A stretch of 32,628 nucleotides of DNA from Bacillota bacterium (GCA_023436485.1 JAEZIU010000317.1:1-32628), one strand, 5' to 3'; positions 23,479 through 31,950 are shown, numbered from the stretch's first letter. The notes: generated by a model from the letters alone, not told the origin. Numbers and translations are program-made.

Positions 23479-25383
23479 TTATTTCAAGGTGAAACTGTTC
23501 CAAATGGAACTTATCATTTCCTTATTCGCACTGCCGTAGCAGAAATTATTAGCAGTGAAGGTAACTTGTATCATTTGGTTTCCTTTAGTTAATACATATG
23601 CTTCCTGACGGTATTGAGTATCGTTTTCATTAAAAATAAATACATATTTGTAACCAAAGGTGTCTTTTTCATTTATAGCAGTTTTACTTTCCAATTTTAA
23701 ATTCTTATTAAGCAAACTGTTAAAGTACTGGTCAAGGCCAGCAAAAGAATCAGTTGAAGATGTTTGCAATTCAGCTGTTGAAATACTTACAGATAAATAC
23801 CCGTCACTACTGTAATAAATTTTATATTCATCAGTATTATCTTGACTTGTTTTCCAGGCTGAAGGAAGTTTTAATGAATAATAGTCGTCGTCAATTGTAC
23901 GGGTTTTTGTTGAGGCGGTTATTTTTGAAGGATCCATCAGCTTACCGGTTGCTTTTAAATCTAGCTGTTCAAATTTGAATGAATTAACCGTTCCTTCCAC
24001 CATCATTCTCTTGTTGGAATCGTTATATGATTCCTCAGGAAGTTCATAGCACAATACGTATTTGTAGTTTTTATCCGCAAAGAAAATATCACAACCATAT
24101 TTCTGTTTACCTGACCTTGTATATTTATAATACAACTTATTACATTTTACTCCTCCAATAACAGCACTTTCCTGCCTCTCAAACTTAAACAAATCTGGAT
24201 TGTAATCACGTTCATAATTCTTTATTGCTGATGCCGTTATTGAATCCAAAGTCTCACCCTTTTCAAGTGAATAAATATTTACTGTGAAGTTTTCTCCTAG
24301 TAGACCATCAAACTCAACTTGATTATGAACATTTTCATCCTTGTATTCGCTCCAGTAGGGAAGAATCTTTGCTGACCATTTCAGCTGAGTATCCTGATAC
24401 TTTCTGTATCCTGCGGTTGTTACATCAGACAAATCCTCTGTGCTACCGTCCTTGCTGAACTTAAACTGAAATGAATCAAGTAAATCCTGATACTTGCTAT
24501 CCAGATAGGATTTGTCATTATCTAAAAGCAGTAACTGAATGAATTCCTTTGTATCAGTTATATAAACTCTCTTTACAAAAGTGAAATCACTGTCCTTATA
24601 AACTATTTCTGCATATTCAACTCCATTTAACTCATAAATTGCAGAGTCTATAAGTGTTGAATCCTCTGCTTCTTCACGAAGATTTTGCTGTTTATCCTCC
24701 AGAGTTGCATCCTTATCCTTGTCTCTGATTACAACACTTATACTGTAGGTTGCATCCTGTGAAATGAAAAAACTATAGTCTCCGTTAAAGCTTCTTGAAC
24801 CCAGGGTTAGCTCACGTGGAAGCTTCATAGACCACTTATAGTAGCTGTCCCCCACTTTTGACTTATTGGAATTTTTTATTAATGTTCCAAAGTCCTTAAT
24901 ACTATTGGGGTTAGCAATCTCTTTTGTAAAAGTAACTTTTCCACCACTGTTTGTAAGGTCAGCTCCGAATACATCTGCCAAAAAAGAAATAGTTGCCATG
25001 AACGATGAATTTTTTATGTAGGGAGCGGCATCCATTTTTGTTTTCTTGCCTGCTATTATAGCCTCTTGCTTTTTATCGGTAATTTTGATTTCCACATCAT
25101 TGTATTTGATAACAGCAGTTTTTTTCTTTAAATCAGGGGTAAATGAAGCACCCAACGCATCTGTTATGACCTTGACCGGAACAAAAGTTTTTCCTTTCAC
25201 AACAGCACTGGCTTCTGCTTTTACTGCTTTACCATTAACTGTGTAGCTTCCTGTACCTGCTTTAAAGGAAACTGTAATTATGGTTGACGTATTTTCATCC
25301 AGAAGATCATCTGCTGCAAATACACTCACCGAACTTAAAATAAAACAAATAATTACACTGAACAACACAAATAGCTTTTTCAT
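23479..25383 (-). CDS. Secreted protein with copper-amine-oxidase N-terminal domain
   Basis: The 634-residue product has a clear signal peptide (1-23, ending SVFAADD), followed by a Cu_amine_oxidN1-type domain (about 45-155: TFVPVKVITDALGA, FMATISFLADVFGA). The rest contains three similar units of about 145 residues (starting near 180, 335 and 495), each with aromatic-rich W..KLP-like openings (YYKWSMKLPRE, QLKWSAKILPYW, DDYYSLKLPSAW). The domain is a wall or substrate-binding module in Firmicutes and does not imply oxidase activity. No catalytic motif is visible. The ATG has a GGAGG 10 nt upstream. It lies 42 nt after the HtrA-like gene and probably shares its transcript. Confidence 0.85.
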   Translation of the reverse strand: MKKLFVLFSVIICFILSSVSVFAADDLLDENTSTIITVSFKAGTGSYTVNGKAVKAEASAVVKGKTFVPVKVITDALGASFTPDLKKKTAVIKYNDVEIKITDKKQEAIIAGKKTKMDAAPYIKNSSFMATISFLADVFGADLTNSGGKVTFTKEIANPNSIKDFGTLIKNSNKSKVGDSYYKWSMKLPRELTLGSRSFNGDYSFFISQDATYSISVVIRDKDKDATLEDKQQNLREEAEDSTLIDSAIYELNGVEYAEIVYKDSDFTFVKRVYITDTKEFIQLLLLDNDKSYLDSKYQDLLDSFQFKFSKDGSTEDLSDVTTAGYRKYQDTQLKWSAKILPYWSEYKDENVHNQVEFDGLLGENFTVNIYSLEKGETLDSITASAIKNYERDYNPDLFKFERQESAVIGGVKCNKLYYKYTRSGKQKYGCDIFFADKNYKYVLCYELPEESYNDSNKRMMVEGTVNSFKFEQLDLKATGKLMDPSKITASTKTRTIDDDYYSLKLPSAWKTSQDNTDEYKIYYSSDGYLSVSISTAELQTSSTDSFAGLDQYFNSLLNKNLKLESKTAINEKDTFGYKYVFIFNENDTQYRQEAYVLTKGNQMIQVTFTANNFCYGSANKEMISSIWNSFTLK

Positions 25384-25425
25384 TTTTTAAATCCTCCAAG
25401 TGCCACTACCGGCATATTTAAACTG

Positions 25426-26550
25426 CTATTTCAATTCGTCCATAACCACGCTGAAACTCTGAGTCTTACTGTTTCTTCGTATACCTACTTTGATTTTATT
25501 TCCCGGAAGAACGGATTTATATGCTTCATTAAGATCCACAAGTGTATTTACATAAACACCGTTTATACTGTAAATAAAATCATCTTTTTTTAATCCATAT
25601 TTTTCTGCACAAGACCCTTTTTCAATACTTGTTATTTTTAAACCATTTCTACTGGGTAAACCATAAAGGGCAACATAGTCCTCTTCAAAATCAGCCCCCA
25701 ATGTAACTCTTTTTACTTTTCCATATTTATAGAAGTGGTTTAAGACATACTGTACAGTATCTATTGGTATGGCATAACTTAATCCTTGTGCATTAACGGT
25801 TGTCATTGAGTTAATGCCAATAACTTCTCCCTTTGTTGTAAGAAGCGGCCCACCACTGTTACCGGGGTTTATTGCAGCATCAGTCTGTATAAGCTTGTAT
25901 TGATAAAAACCATCAGCACTTCTGTTAAGCCCACTGATTACACCAACTGAAGCAGAATTCCTGTTTTGAAAGGACATGGGTGTTCCAATAGCTATAGCAG
26001 TCTTTCCGATTACTATATCCTGCATTTTGCCCAGTGTGGCCGCTGTAAGACCAATCTTGTCAATCTTTATTACAGCAAGGTCGCTCGGCTTATCGATGTA
26101 TTTAATTCTGGCTTGGTATCCTGTGCCATCGGTTAACACAACGACAATTCTACTCATATCCTCAACTACATGAGCATTTGTAAGGATGTCTCCGCCGGAT
26201 TTGATTATTATGCCTGTCCCCAGCACAACTCCATCGGCAGTGGAATCTCCCGAATCAATATTACCAATAATACCAACTACTGATGGACTTATTGACTTGA
26301 TAATGTTTGGAATAATATCATCATTTTTAGTGGAAATATTGATAGACTTGCTTGTTTTACTTGCATTTAAACCTAACTGATTTGCGAATGCCTCCGCATC
26401 TACATAGACCTTGTTGTTTACTGTTGTTGTTCCTATATCGGTAGAAATACCGTTTATAGATAACTTGAACTGAGTAGCACCTGAAACAAGAAAATTGAAA
26501 CTTAATAATAAAACCATTACTACCAGTAGTACTAAATACCTTTTTTTCAT
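25426..26550 (-). CDS. HtrA/DegP-like serine protease with copper-amine-oxidase-like N-domain
   Basis: This 374-residue secreted or anchored protease has an N-terminal hydrophobic segment (1-24), a short domain (about 26-75) resembling half of a Cu_amine_oxidN1 unit (NNKVYVDAEAFANQLGLNAS), a trypsin-like domain with triad H127 (TNAHVV), D157 (SDLAVIKI) and S232 (NPGNSGGPLL), and a C-terminal PDZ domain (about 280-374). HtrA proteases degrade misfolded envelope proteins. The AGAGGT site lies 7 nt before the ATG. A promoter (26581-26610) precedes it, and the gene is followed at 42 nt by the secreted protein with the same N-domain type. Confidence 0.92.
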   Translation of the reverse strand: MKKRYLVLLVVMVLLLSFNFLVSGATQFKLSINGISTDIGTTTVNNKVYVDAEAFANQLGLNASKTSKSINISTKNDDIIPNIIKSISPSVVGIIGNIDSGDSTADGVVLGTGIIIKSGGDILTNAHVVEDMSRIVVVLTDGTGYQARIKYIDKPSDLAVIKIDKIGLTAATLGKMQDIVIGKTAIAIGTPMSFQNRNSASVGVISGLNRSADGFYQYKLIQTDAAINPGNSGGPLLTTKGEVIGINSMTTVNAQGLSYAIPIDTVQYVLNHFYKYGKVKRVTLGADFEEDYVALYGLPSRNGLKITSIEKGSCAEKYGLKKDDFIYSINGVYVNTLVDLNEAYKSVLPGNKIKVGIRRNSKTQSFSVVMDELK

Positions 26551-26580
26551 ATTGTGACCTCTGTTGGGATTAATATTGTA

Positions 26581-26610
26581 ATTTTAACACTATTTAGTAA
26601 CCCAATTCAA
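26581..26610 (-). promoter_or_regulatory. Probable promoter of the HtrA-like gene
   Basis: On the minus strand TTGAAT (26610-26605), an 18-nt spacer and TAAAAT (26586-26581) preceded by TGT form an extended -10 type promoter, about 30 nt before the start codon. Confidence 0.55.
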
Positions 26611-26637
26611 GATAAAAATTGTTTTATGTTAAACTTT

Positions 26638-27030
26638 CTAAAATGGTCTTATAAAATTTCTAACCACAAAATATAGTGAAGAAATAATAACCAACGTCCA
26701 CCAGAAGGTACGGTTTCTTGGAAATATCTTTTTATGACTGCCAAATACACATGTTATCAACTCAAAATATGCCAGTATACCCAGAATAATACCCAGCAAT
26801 GGTATTGGGTTAAACCTTATGGAGCCCGTAATATCACCTATTAGTAAATGCTGAACGCTTCTTGTATTGCCGCATCCGGGACAATATATGTTGAGATAAG
26901 TATAGCTTGGACACGGAGGAAAAAATGTCCCTAAATGTATAATCTGATTTCTCAGAAAATAAGCTATAATAATTAATGCAAGAGGAAAAATGCAAACTGC
27001 GACCCTTTCCCATTTATATCTTTTTGACAA
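26638..27030 (-). CDS. DUF2752 membrane protein
   Basis: This 130-residue protein has three hydrophobic segments (about 10-27, 70-92 and 108-125) and the DUF2752 hallmark CPGCGNTR (50-57) followed by a short polar stretch (SVQHLLIGD). The function of the family is unknown; the cysteine pair could bind metal or form a disulfide. It starts with a TTG at 27030, 9 nt after AAGGGG; no in-frame ATG is available near the start. It lies between the nitrilase-family gene and the HtrA gene on the same strand, separated from the former by only 28 nt, so it is probably cotranscribed with the gene upstream of it. Confidence 0.8.
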   Translation of the reverse strand: MSKRYKWERVAVCIFPLALIIIAYFLRNQIIHLGTFFPPCPSYTYLNIYCPGCGNTRSVQHLLIGDITGSIRFNPIPLLGIILGILAYFELITCVFGSHKKIFPRNRTFWWTLVIISSLYFVVRNFIRPF

Positions 27031-27058
27031 AAATTCAATCCCCTTTTTCCACTTATTT

Positions 27059-27862
27059 TTAGTCTATAATCTTATTAACCGGAATTTGACTGCGTATGCT
27101 GTTTACCATATTAAGGTCAATATCCGCTATATGTATTCCCTCTTTTTCGTCTGCTCTTGAAATAACACTGCCCCAAGGGTCACATACCATTGAATTTCCA
27201 TAAGAGACATAATCAGCACTTGTATTTCTGGCAGAAGAAACCGCTGCATGAAATACCTGATTATCAAGTGCTCTGGCCCTCACAAGCAGCTCCCAGTGAG
27301 CAGGGCCTGATGTCATATTGAATGAAGCCGGTGTTATAATTATTTTTGCCCCTGCCTCAGTCATTTCAGAGTAAAGCCCTGTAAAACGCATATCATAACA
27401 AACAGCAAGACCTACACGCCCAAATTCAGTTTCAGCAATGGTAACCGACTTTCCTGCTGTCAAAACATCTGATTCCCTGAATGAAATACCATCCTTAATA
27501 TTCACATCAAAAAGGTGTACTTTTCTATGTTTAGCAATTAAATTACCTTGTCTGTCAAACATTGTGGATGTGTTATATATAAAGTCATTGGAACTCTCAG
27601 GAATAGTCCCCGCTACAATATACATATTATTATACTTTGCCGACTCTGAAATGACTGATAAGGTTTTACTATTTACAATATTTTCAGCATATAAAGGAAA
27701 CATCTTTGTGTCATAAGGACAATTAAACATTTCAGGTAGTATGGCTATATCCGCTCCTCTTTTACTGCATTCAGCAAGCATAAATACTGCTTTTTCCAAG
27801 TTGTCATTTTTATTACACGTAACAGACATTTGACATAAACCAAGTTTAATTTTAGTATTCAC
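27059..27862 (-). CDS. Carbon-nitrogen hydrolase, omega-amidase (Nit2)-like
   Basis: This nitrilase-superfamily enzyme has the catalytic triad E44 (LPEMFNCPY), K114 (KHRKVHLFD) and C155 (GLAVCYDMRF). The wording around it (HLFDVNIKDGISFRES, ASFNMTSGPAHWELLVRARALDNQVF) matches Nit2/omega-amidases, which hydrolyse 2-oxoglutaramate and 2-oxosuccinamate in the methionine-salvage transamination route. The start is a GTG at 27862 (267 residues, typical), 6 nt after GGAGGT; an ATG 39 nt upstream adds a non-family leader and has no ribosome site. The gene follows UPF0210 on the same strand after a hairpin. Substrate assignment is from family resemblance only. Confidence 0.88.
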   Translation of the reverse strand: MNTKIKLGLCQMSVTCNKNDNLEKAVFMLAECSKRGADIAILPEMFNCPYDTKMFPLYAENIVNSKTLSVISESAKYNNMYIVAGTIPESSNDFIYNTSTMFDRQGNLIAKHRKVHLFDVNIKDGISFRESDVLTAGKSVTIAETEFGRVGLAVCYDMRFTGLYSEMTEAGAKIIITPASFNMTSGPAHWELLVRARALDNQVFHAAVSSARNTSADYVSYGNSMVCDPWGSVISRADEKEGIHIADIDLNMVNSIRSQIPVNKIID

Positions 27863-27910
27863 GAGACACCTCCGAATAAAATGTATTCCTATATTATCCA
27901 TATATATTTT

Positions 27911-27951
27911 AAGGGTGGTAAATTACCAGTTTACAGTAATTTGCCACCCTT
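27911..27951 (-). terminator. Hairpin terminator after the UPF0210 gene
   Basis: Sixteen-base arms (27911-27926 and 27936-27951) pair with one mismatch on the minus strand (a G-U pair on the plus strand) around a 9-nt loop. It begins 18 nt after the UPF0210 stop. The minus-strand U-run after it is short, so efficiency is uncertain. Confidence 0.6.
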
Positions 27952-27969
27952 TATAGAATTCTGCTTTAT

Positions 27970-29328
27970 TTAGTTTTTCAGGCTATGCATTGGAGCCGGA
28001 ATTCTTCCGCCTCTTTTAATAAACTCATTGCTGCTGAAAGGATTTACCTTCATTACAGGCCCTGAACCCAGTAATCCTCCGAACTCAACCTTGTCTCCGA
28101 CCTTCTTGCCCGGAGCAGGAATTAATCTGACAGCAGTGGTTTTAGTATTAACCACACCTATTGCAGCTTCGTCCGCAATTATTGCGGAGATGGTTTCGGC
28201 ACTGGTATCACCCGGAACAACAATCATGTCAAGCCCTACTGAACATACACAAGTCATTGCTTCAAGCTTTTCAAGAGTTAATGCTCCTGAAAGTGCTGCA
28301 TCAATCATTCCTGCATCTTCACTTACAGGAATAAAAGCACCGCTAAGACCTCCAACGTAGGAAGAAGCCATTACTCCTCCCTTTTTAACTGCATCATTCA
28401 AAAGAGCTAGAGCCGCAGTGGTTCCATGAGTTCCGCACTTTTCAAGACCCATTTCTTCAAGAATATACGCAACACTGTCACCGATTGCAGGAGTAGGTGC
28501 CAAAGATAAATCAACAATACCAAAAGGAACATCTAGCCTTCTGGATGCCTCCCGGGCTACTAATTGACCCATTCTGGTTATCTTGAAAGCAGTCTTCTTA
28601 ATAGTATCGGAAACAGTACCAAAATCAGCTCCCTTAACCTTTTCCAAAGCACATTTTACAACACCGGGGCCACTGACACCAACATTTATAACACATTCCG
28701 GTTCTCCTATACCATGGAAAGCACCAGCCATAAACGGATTATCCTCTACGGCATTGGCGAACACAACGAGTTTGGCACATGCAAGTGCGCCGTTGTCTGC
28801 GGTCAATTCTGCACATTTCTTTATAACCCTGCCCATTTCAGCAACGGCATCCATGTTTATACCTGCTTTTGTTGAAGCAACATTTACAGATGAACAAACA
28901 AGTTTTGTCCGACTTAACGCTTCCGGAATGGATTGAATAAGCCTTTTATCACCTATTGTGTAACCCTTATGAACAAGAGATGAAAATCCGCCTATAAAGT
29001 TTACGCCGACTGTTTCTGCAGCCTTGTCCATTGCTTCTGCAAACTTAACATATTCATCGCTTTCACAACTTTCTGCAACAAGAGCAATCGGTGTTACGGA
29101 TATTCTTTTATTTATTATGGGGATACCGAATTCCCTTTCGATATTTTCTCCAGTAACTACAAGCTTTTCAGCATACCTTGTTATCTTGTCGTAAATCTTC
29201 TTACAGGAGATATCTATATCGGGATGACAACAATCCCTTAATGAAATACCCATGGTAATTGTTCTTATATCAAGATTTTCTTTTTGAATCATATCAATCG
29301 TTTCTAGTACTTCGAAAGGACCTAGCAT
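27970..29328 (-). CDS. UPF0210 (PFL family, DUF711) protein
   Basis: This 452-residue cytoplasmic protein belongs to the DUF711/UPF0210 family, recognised from its opening (ETIDMIQKENLDIRTITMGI), GINMDAVAEMGRVIKK, VNVGVSGPGVVK-like and CGTHGTTAALALLNDAVKKGG segments. It is glycine- and cysteine-rich. The fold is related to the glycyl-radical-like PFL barrel by name only, and no activity is established. It is preceded by its usual partner, an ACT-domain UPF0237 protein, and its ribosome-binding site AGGTGA includes the partner's stop codon, so the two are coupled. The ACT domain suggests that a small ligand such as an amino acid controls it. Confidence 0.92.
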   Translation of the reverse strand: MLGPFEVLETIDMIQKENLDIRTITMGISLRDCCHPDIDISCKKIYDKITRYAEKLVVTGENIEREFGIPIINKRISVTPIALVAESCESDEYVKFAEAMDKAAETVGVNFIGGFSSLVHKGYTIGDKRLIQSIPEALSRTKLVCSSVNVASTKAGINMDAVAEMGRVIKKCAELTADNGALACAKLVVFANAVEDNPFMAGAFHGIGEPECVINVGVSGPGVVKCALEKVKGADFGTVSDTIKKTAFKITRMGQLVAREASRRLDVPFGIVDLSLAPTPAIGDSVAYILEEMGLEKCGTHGTTAALALLNDAVKKGGVMASSYVGGLSGAFIPVSEDAGMIDAALSGALTLEKLEAMTCVCSVGLDMIVVPGDTSAETISAIIADEAAIGVVNTKTTAVRLIPAPGKKVGDKVEFGGLLGSGPVMKVNPFSSNEFIKRGGRIPAPMHSLKN

Positions 29329-29339
29329 TATTGTTCACC

Positions 29340-29609
29340 TCATATTCTATGCATTGAATTAAAAATATCTTCGTGCTGAATCTGTATTTTTAGGCCCATT
29401 TCAACACCCTTGGATTCCAATTTATCAGAAATATCATGAAATGGTATGTTACAATGTGATATATCTACAAGCATTATCATTGTAAATACATCTTGCAAAA
29501 TAGTCTGTGTTATGTCAAGTATATTAACATCACTCTCTGCCAATATATTGCTCACTCCTGCAATTATTCCAACTTTATCCTTGCCGATAACTGTTATTAC
29601 TGCTCTCAC
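29340..29609 (-). CDS. UPF0237 ACT-domain protein
   Basis: This 89-residue protein is a single ACT domain (MRAVITVIGKDKVGIIAGVSNILAE, then DVNILDITQTILQDVFTMIM), the UPF0237 group that nearly always precedes a UPF0210 gene. ACT domains bind small ligands, usually amino acids; GcvR is a related regulator. The start is a GTG at 29609, 7 nt after GGAGGT. The stop codon TGA lies inside the ribosome-binding site of UPF0210, indicating strict coupling. It has a near-consensus promoter at 29682-29710, divergent from the radical-SAM gene promoter. Confidence 0.92.
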   Translation of the reverse strand: MRAVITVIGKDKVGIIAGVSNILAESDVNILDITQTILQDVFTMIMLVDISHCNIPFHDISDKLESKGVEMGLKIQIQHEDIFNSMHRI

Positions 29610-29681
29610 GTTAATACCTCCCGCATATGGTTATATATACTGTTTTAAATTAACTTACTAATGTATTCAGAGTTGGTTTAT

Positions 29682-29710
29682 ATTATATATCTTTAATATA
29701 CAAATATCAA
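29682..29710 (-). promoter_or_regulatory. Promoter of the UPF0237-UPF0210 operon
   Basis: On the minus strand TTGATA (29710-29705), a 17-nt spacer and a perfect TATAAT (29687-29682) form a strong promoter, about 75 nt before the GTG start. Its -35 box lies 23 bp from the -35 box of the divergent radical-SAM promoter. Confidence 0.75.
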
Positions 29711-29722
29711 TCAAAAACATTT

Positions 29723-29736
29723 CGAACATGTGTTTG
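29723..29736. promoter_or_regulatory. LexA (SOS) box upstream of the radical-SAM/DUF4130 pair
   Basis: CGAACATGTGTTTG fits the Bacillus LexA consensus CGAACRNRYGTTYC at 13 of 14 positions; only the last base differs. It overlaps the first three bases of the -35 box (29734-29739), the place from which LexA would block RNA polymerase. The next genes are a presumed DNA-repair pair. Confidence 0.75.
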
Positions 29737-29762
29737 ATTTGTTGTGAAATATATGATATACT
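29734..29762 (+). promoter_or_regulatory. Promoter of the radical-SAM/DUF4130 operon
   Basis: TTGATT (29734-29739), an exact 17-nt spacer and TATACT (29757-29762) form a strong sigma-A-type promoter about 60 nt before the ATG at 29822. Its -35 is overlapped by the LexA-like box. Confidence 0.78.
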
Positions 29763-29821
29763 ATTTTTTGATACAGAAATCAGCTTGATTTTGGGTAGAT
29801 TATTTTACGAGGAAAACAATT

Positions 29822-31207
29822 ATGGACTTGAATGAAAAATTAGGTATATTAGCAGATGCGGCTAAATACGATGTTTCATGTTCCTCCAGTGGGGGATCAA
29901 GAAAAAACAAAAATGGTGTCGGCGACAGTCACGCATGTGGAATCTGCCATACATGGGCAGATGACGGGAGATGTGTTTCTCTGCTTAAAATATTATTGTC
30001 AAATGAATGTATATATGACTGCGTATACTGTATAAACAGGTCTTCAAATGACGTTCCTCGTGCAAGCTTTACGGCTGAGGAAGTTATTGAGCTTACCATG
30101 AATTTTTATAGAAGAAACTATATAGAAGGACTTTTTCTAAGCTCCGCTGTTTTAAAAAATCCTAGCCATACCATGGAATTGATGCTTGAGATCGTAAAGA
30201 AGCTCCGTACGGAACATGGGTTTTTCGGTTATATACATATCAAAGCAATTCCGGGTGCCGATGAAAGGCTTATAAATGAAGCCGGTTTGTACGTTGACAG
30301 AATGAGTGTCAACATAGAACTGCCTTCTGACAAAGGTCTTGAAGTACTTGCACCACAAAAGCCTAAAAAGGCTTTACTAAAGCCGATGCACCAGATAAAT
30401 AATAAAATAATTGAAACCAAAGAAAATAAGAGGTTATTTAAAAAGGGAGATTCTTTCGTTCCTGCCGGGCAAAGTACACAGCTTATTGTAGGGGCAACAC
30501 CCGATAAGGATTTAAGTATTTTAAAGCTCTCAGAAGCCTTGTACGGTAATTTCAATCTCAAGAGGGTTTATTACTCTGCGTTTGTACCAACCGTAACAGA
30601 TCCGAGGCTGCCGGCTCTTATCAAGCCTCCTCTTCTTCGTGAACACAGATTGTATCAGGCCGACTGGCTTTTGAGGTTTTACGGTTTTGGTGCCGATGAA
30701 TTACTTAGCAAAACCAACCCCAATTTTAATCCTGAACTTGATCCTAAAGCTGACTGGGCTTTGAGAAACCTGCATTTGTTTCCGGTAGAAGTAAATATGG
30801 CAGAATACGAAATGCTGTTGAGAGTACCTGGAATAGGTGTTAAATCGGCTCAAAGGATTATTACTGCACGAAGGGTTGGCAGATTGACTTTTGACAACTT
30901 AAAGAAAATGGGAGTAGTTTTGAAACGTGCAGGCCACTTTTTAACCTGTCAGGGTAAAACTTATGACAGTTACAGCTCAAATGAAGCTATTGTAAAAGAA
31001 TCCCTGGTAAGTGCAAACCTGCAGCCTAAAAGCAAAAAGTCTGTTTTAGGACAGATGTCATTATTCTCACTTGTAAACGATAGCGGTGCAGATGAAAGCC
31101 TGTCAGAGTTTCTTCTAACAGACTCTCCTTCAAATACCGGACAATGGCTAAGCTATTACAACCAACCACAGGATGGGAGGCTTTTGTTAAGTGATATACA
31201 TTTATGA
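29822..31207 (+). CDS. Putative DNA modification/repair radical SAM protein
   Basis: This 461-residue protein matches the radical-SAM group described as linked to uracil-DNA-glycosylase-like proteins (TIGR03916). The SAM 4Fe-4S motif is C63, C67 and C70 in ECIYDCVYC. Upstream cysteines C39, C42 and C51 (CGICHTWADDGRC) suggest another metal site. A helix-hairpin-helix DNA-binding motif lies near the C-terminus (LLRVPGIGVKSAQRIITARR, about 336-355). The substrate and chemistry are unknown. The ATG has GAGGA about 8 nt upstream. The gene overlaps its DUF4130 partner by 17 nt, and the promoter carries an SOS box, supporting a DNA-damage role. Confidence 0.92.
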   Translation: MDLNEKLGILADAAKYDVSCSSSGGSRKNKNGVGDSHACGICHTWADDGRCVSLLKILLSNECIYDCVYCINRSSNDVPRASFTAEEVIELTMNFYRRNYIEGLFLSSAVLKNPSHTMELMLEIVKKLRTEHGFFGYIHIKAIPGADERLINEAGLYVDRMSVNIELPSDKGLEVLAPQKPKKALLKPMHQINNKIIETKENKRLFKKGDSFVPAGQSTQLIVGATPDKDLSILKLSEALYGNFNLKRVYYSAFVPTVTDPRLPALIKPPLLREHRLYQADWLLRFYGFGADELLSKTNPNFNPELDPKADWALRNLHLFPVEVNMAEYEMLLRVPGIGVKSAQRIITARRVGRLTFDNLKKMGVVLKRAGHFLTCQGKTYDSYSSNEAIVKESLVSANLQPKSKKSVLGQMSLFSLVNDSGADESLSEFLLTDSPSNTGQWLSYYNQPQDGRLLLSDIHL

Positions 31208-31931
31208 CGGAACATGGGATTGTTTTTTAACGGCCATCCACTACTACTATTATGATAAACAGGATGTTTCAAATATAGAATCAGGGCTTTGCTATATACC
31301 AAATCTTATTGATGAATACAGAACCATAACGTCTGATGTTGTTAAGGCTAAGACCGTAGAAGAAGCAATAGTCCACAAGATTTCAGCGGAAAGTCTTGAA
31401 AATCTTCAAAGATGTTTCTTTTCGGAAATTGAAGGGCGTGAAATGTGGATTTTAAAATATATTCGTCTGGGGTTTAAAATTGGTATGCGCATAGACAGTA
31501 TGCTTGGAGACAAAACCGTTTTGGATGTGTTAATTCCTGCCAGAAAAGTAGGAATGGAGTGTCATAGAATGCTTGGACTGCTTCGTTTCGAGCTATTGGA
31601 AGGTGGCATTTATTATGCAAAAATCCAGCCTGACCATAATATAATTTCCTTCATATCCCCCCACTTTAAAAACCGCTTTGCCGATCAGAACTGGATAATA
31701 CATGATACAAAACGAAAAATTGCTTCTTTGTACAATACTAAAAAAATGCTTCTTTCCTATATGGATCTGTCCAATATCCCCGAACTTCATTCGGATGAAC
31801 TTAAATTTCAGGCTCTATGGAAAAATTATTATAAGCATATAGCAATAAAGAATAAAATAAACCCAAAACTACAAAAGAATTTTATGCCTAAGCGTTATTG
31901 GAAAAACCTTACCGAAAAGAAGCCTGACTAA
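31191..31931 (+). CDS. DUF4130 probable DNA-metabolism protein (TIGR03915-like)
   Basis: This is the usual partner of the radical-SAM protein: 246 residues with the family opening IYIYDGTWDCFLTAIHYYYY and closing FMPKRYWKNLTEKKPD. In some bacteria the domain is fused to a uracil-DNA-glycosylase-like domain; here it stands alone and no such gene follows. No catalytic motif is evident to me. The start is a GTG at 31191, about 11 nt after GGGAGG, inside the end of the radical-SAM gene (17-nt overlap), so the two are coupled and share SOS control. The function is unknown beyond a presumed role in DNA damage repair or modification. Confidence 0.88.
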   Translation: MIYIYDGTWDCFLTAIHYYYYDKQDVSNIESGLCYIPNLIDEYRTITSDVVKAKTVEEAIVHKISAESLENLQRCFFSEIEGREMWILKYIRLGFKIGMRIDSMLGDKTVLDVLIPARKVGMECHRMLGLLRFELLEGGIYYAKIQPDHNIISFISPHFKNRFADQNWIIHDTKRKIASLYNTKKMLLSYMDLSNIPELHSDELKFQALWKNYYKHIAIKNKINPKLQKNFMPKRYWKNLTEKKPD

Positions 31932-31950
31932 ATATCCTGAACTAATAATA

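Noticed and set aside
28583..28936. Plus-strand open frame of 117 codons inside the UPF0210 gene
   Set aside because: It is antisense to a well-recognised gene and has no ribosome-binding site or family resemblance.
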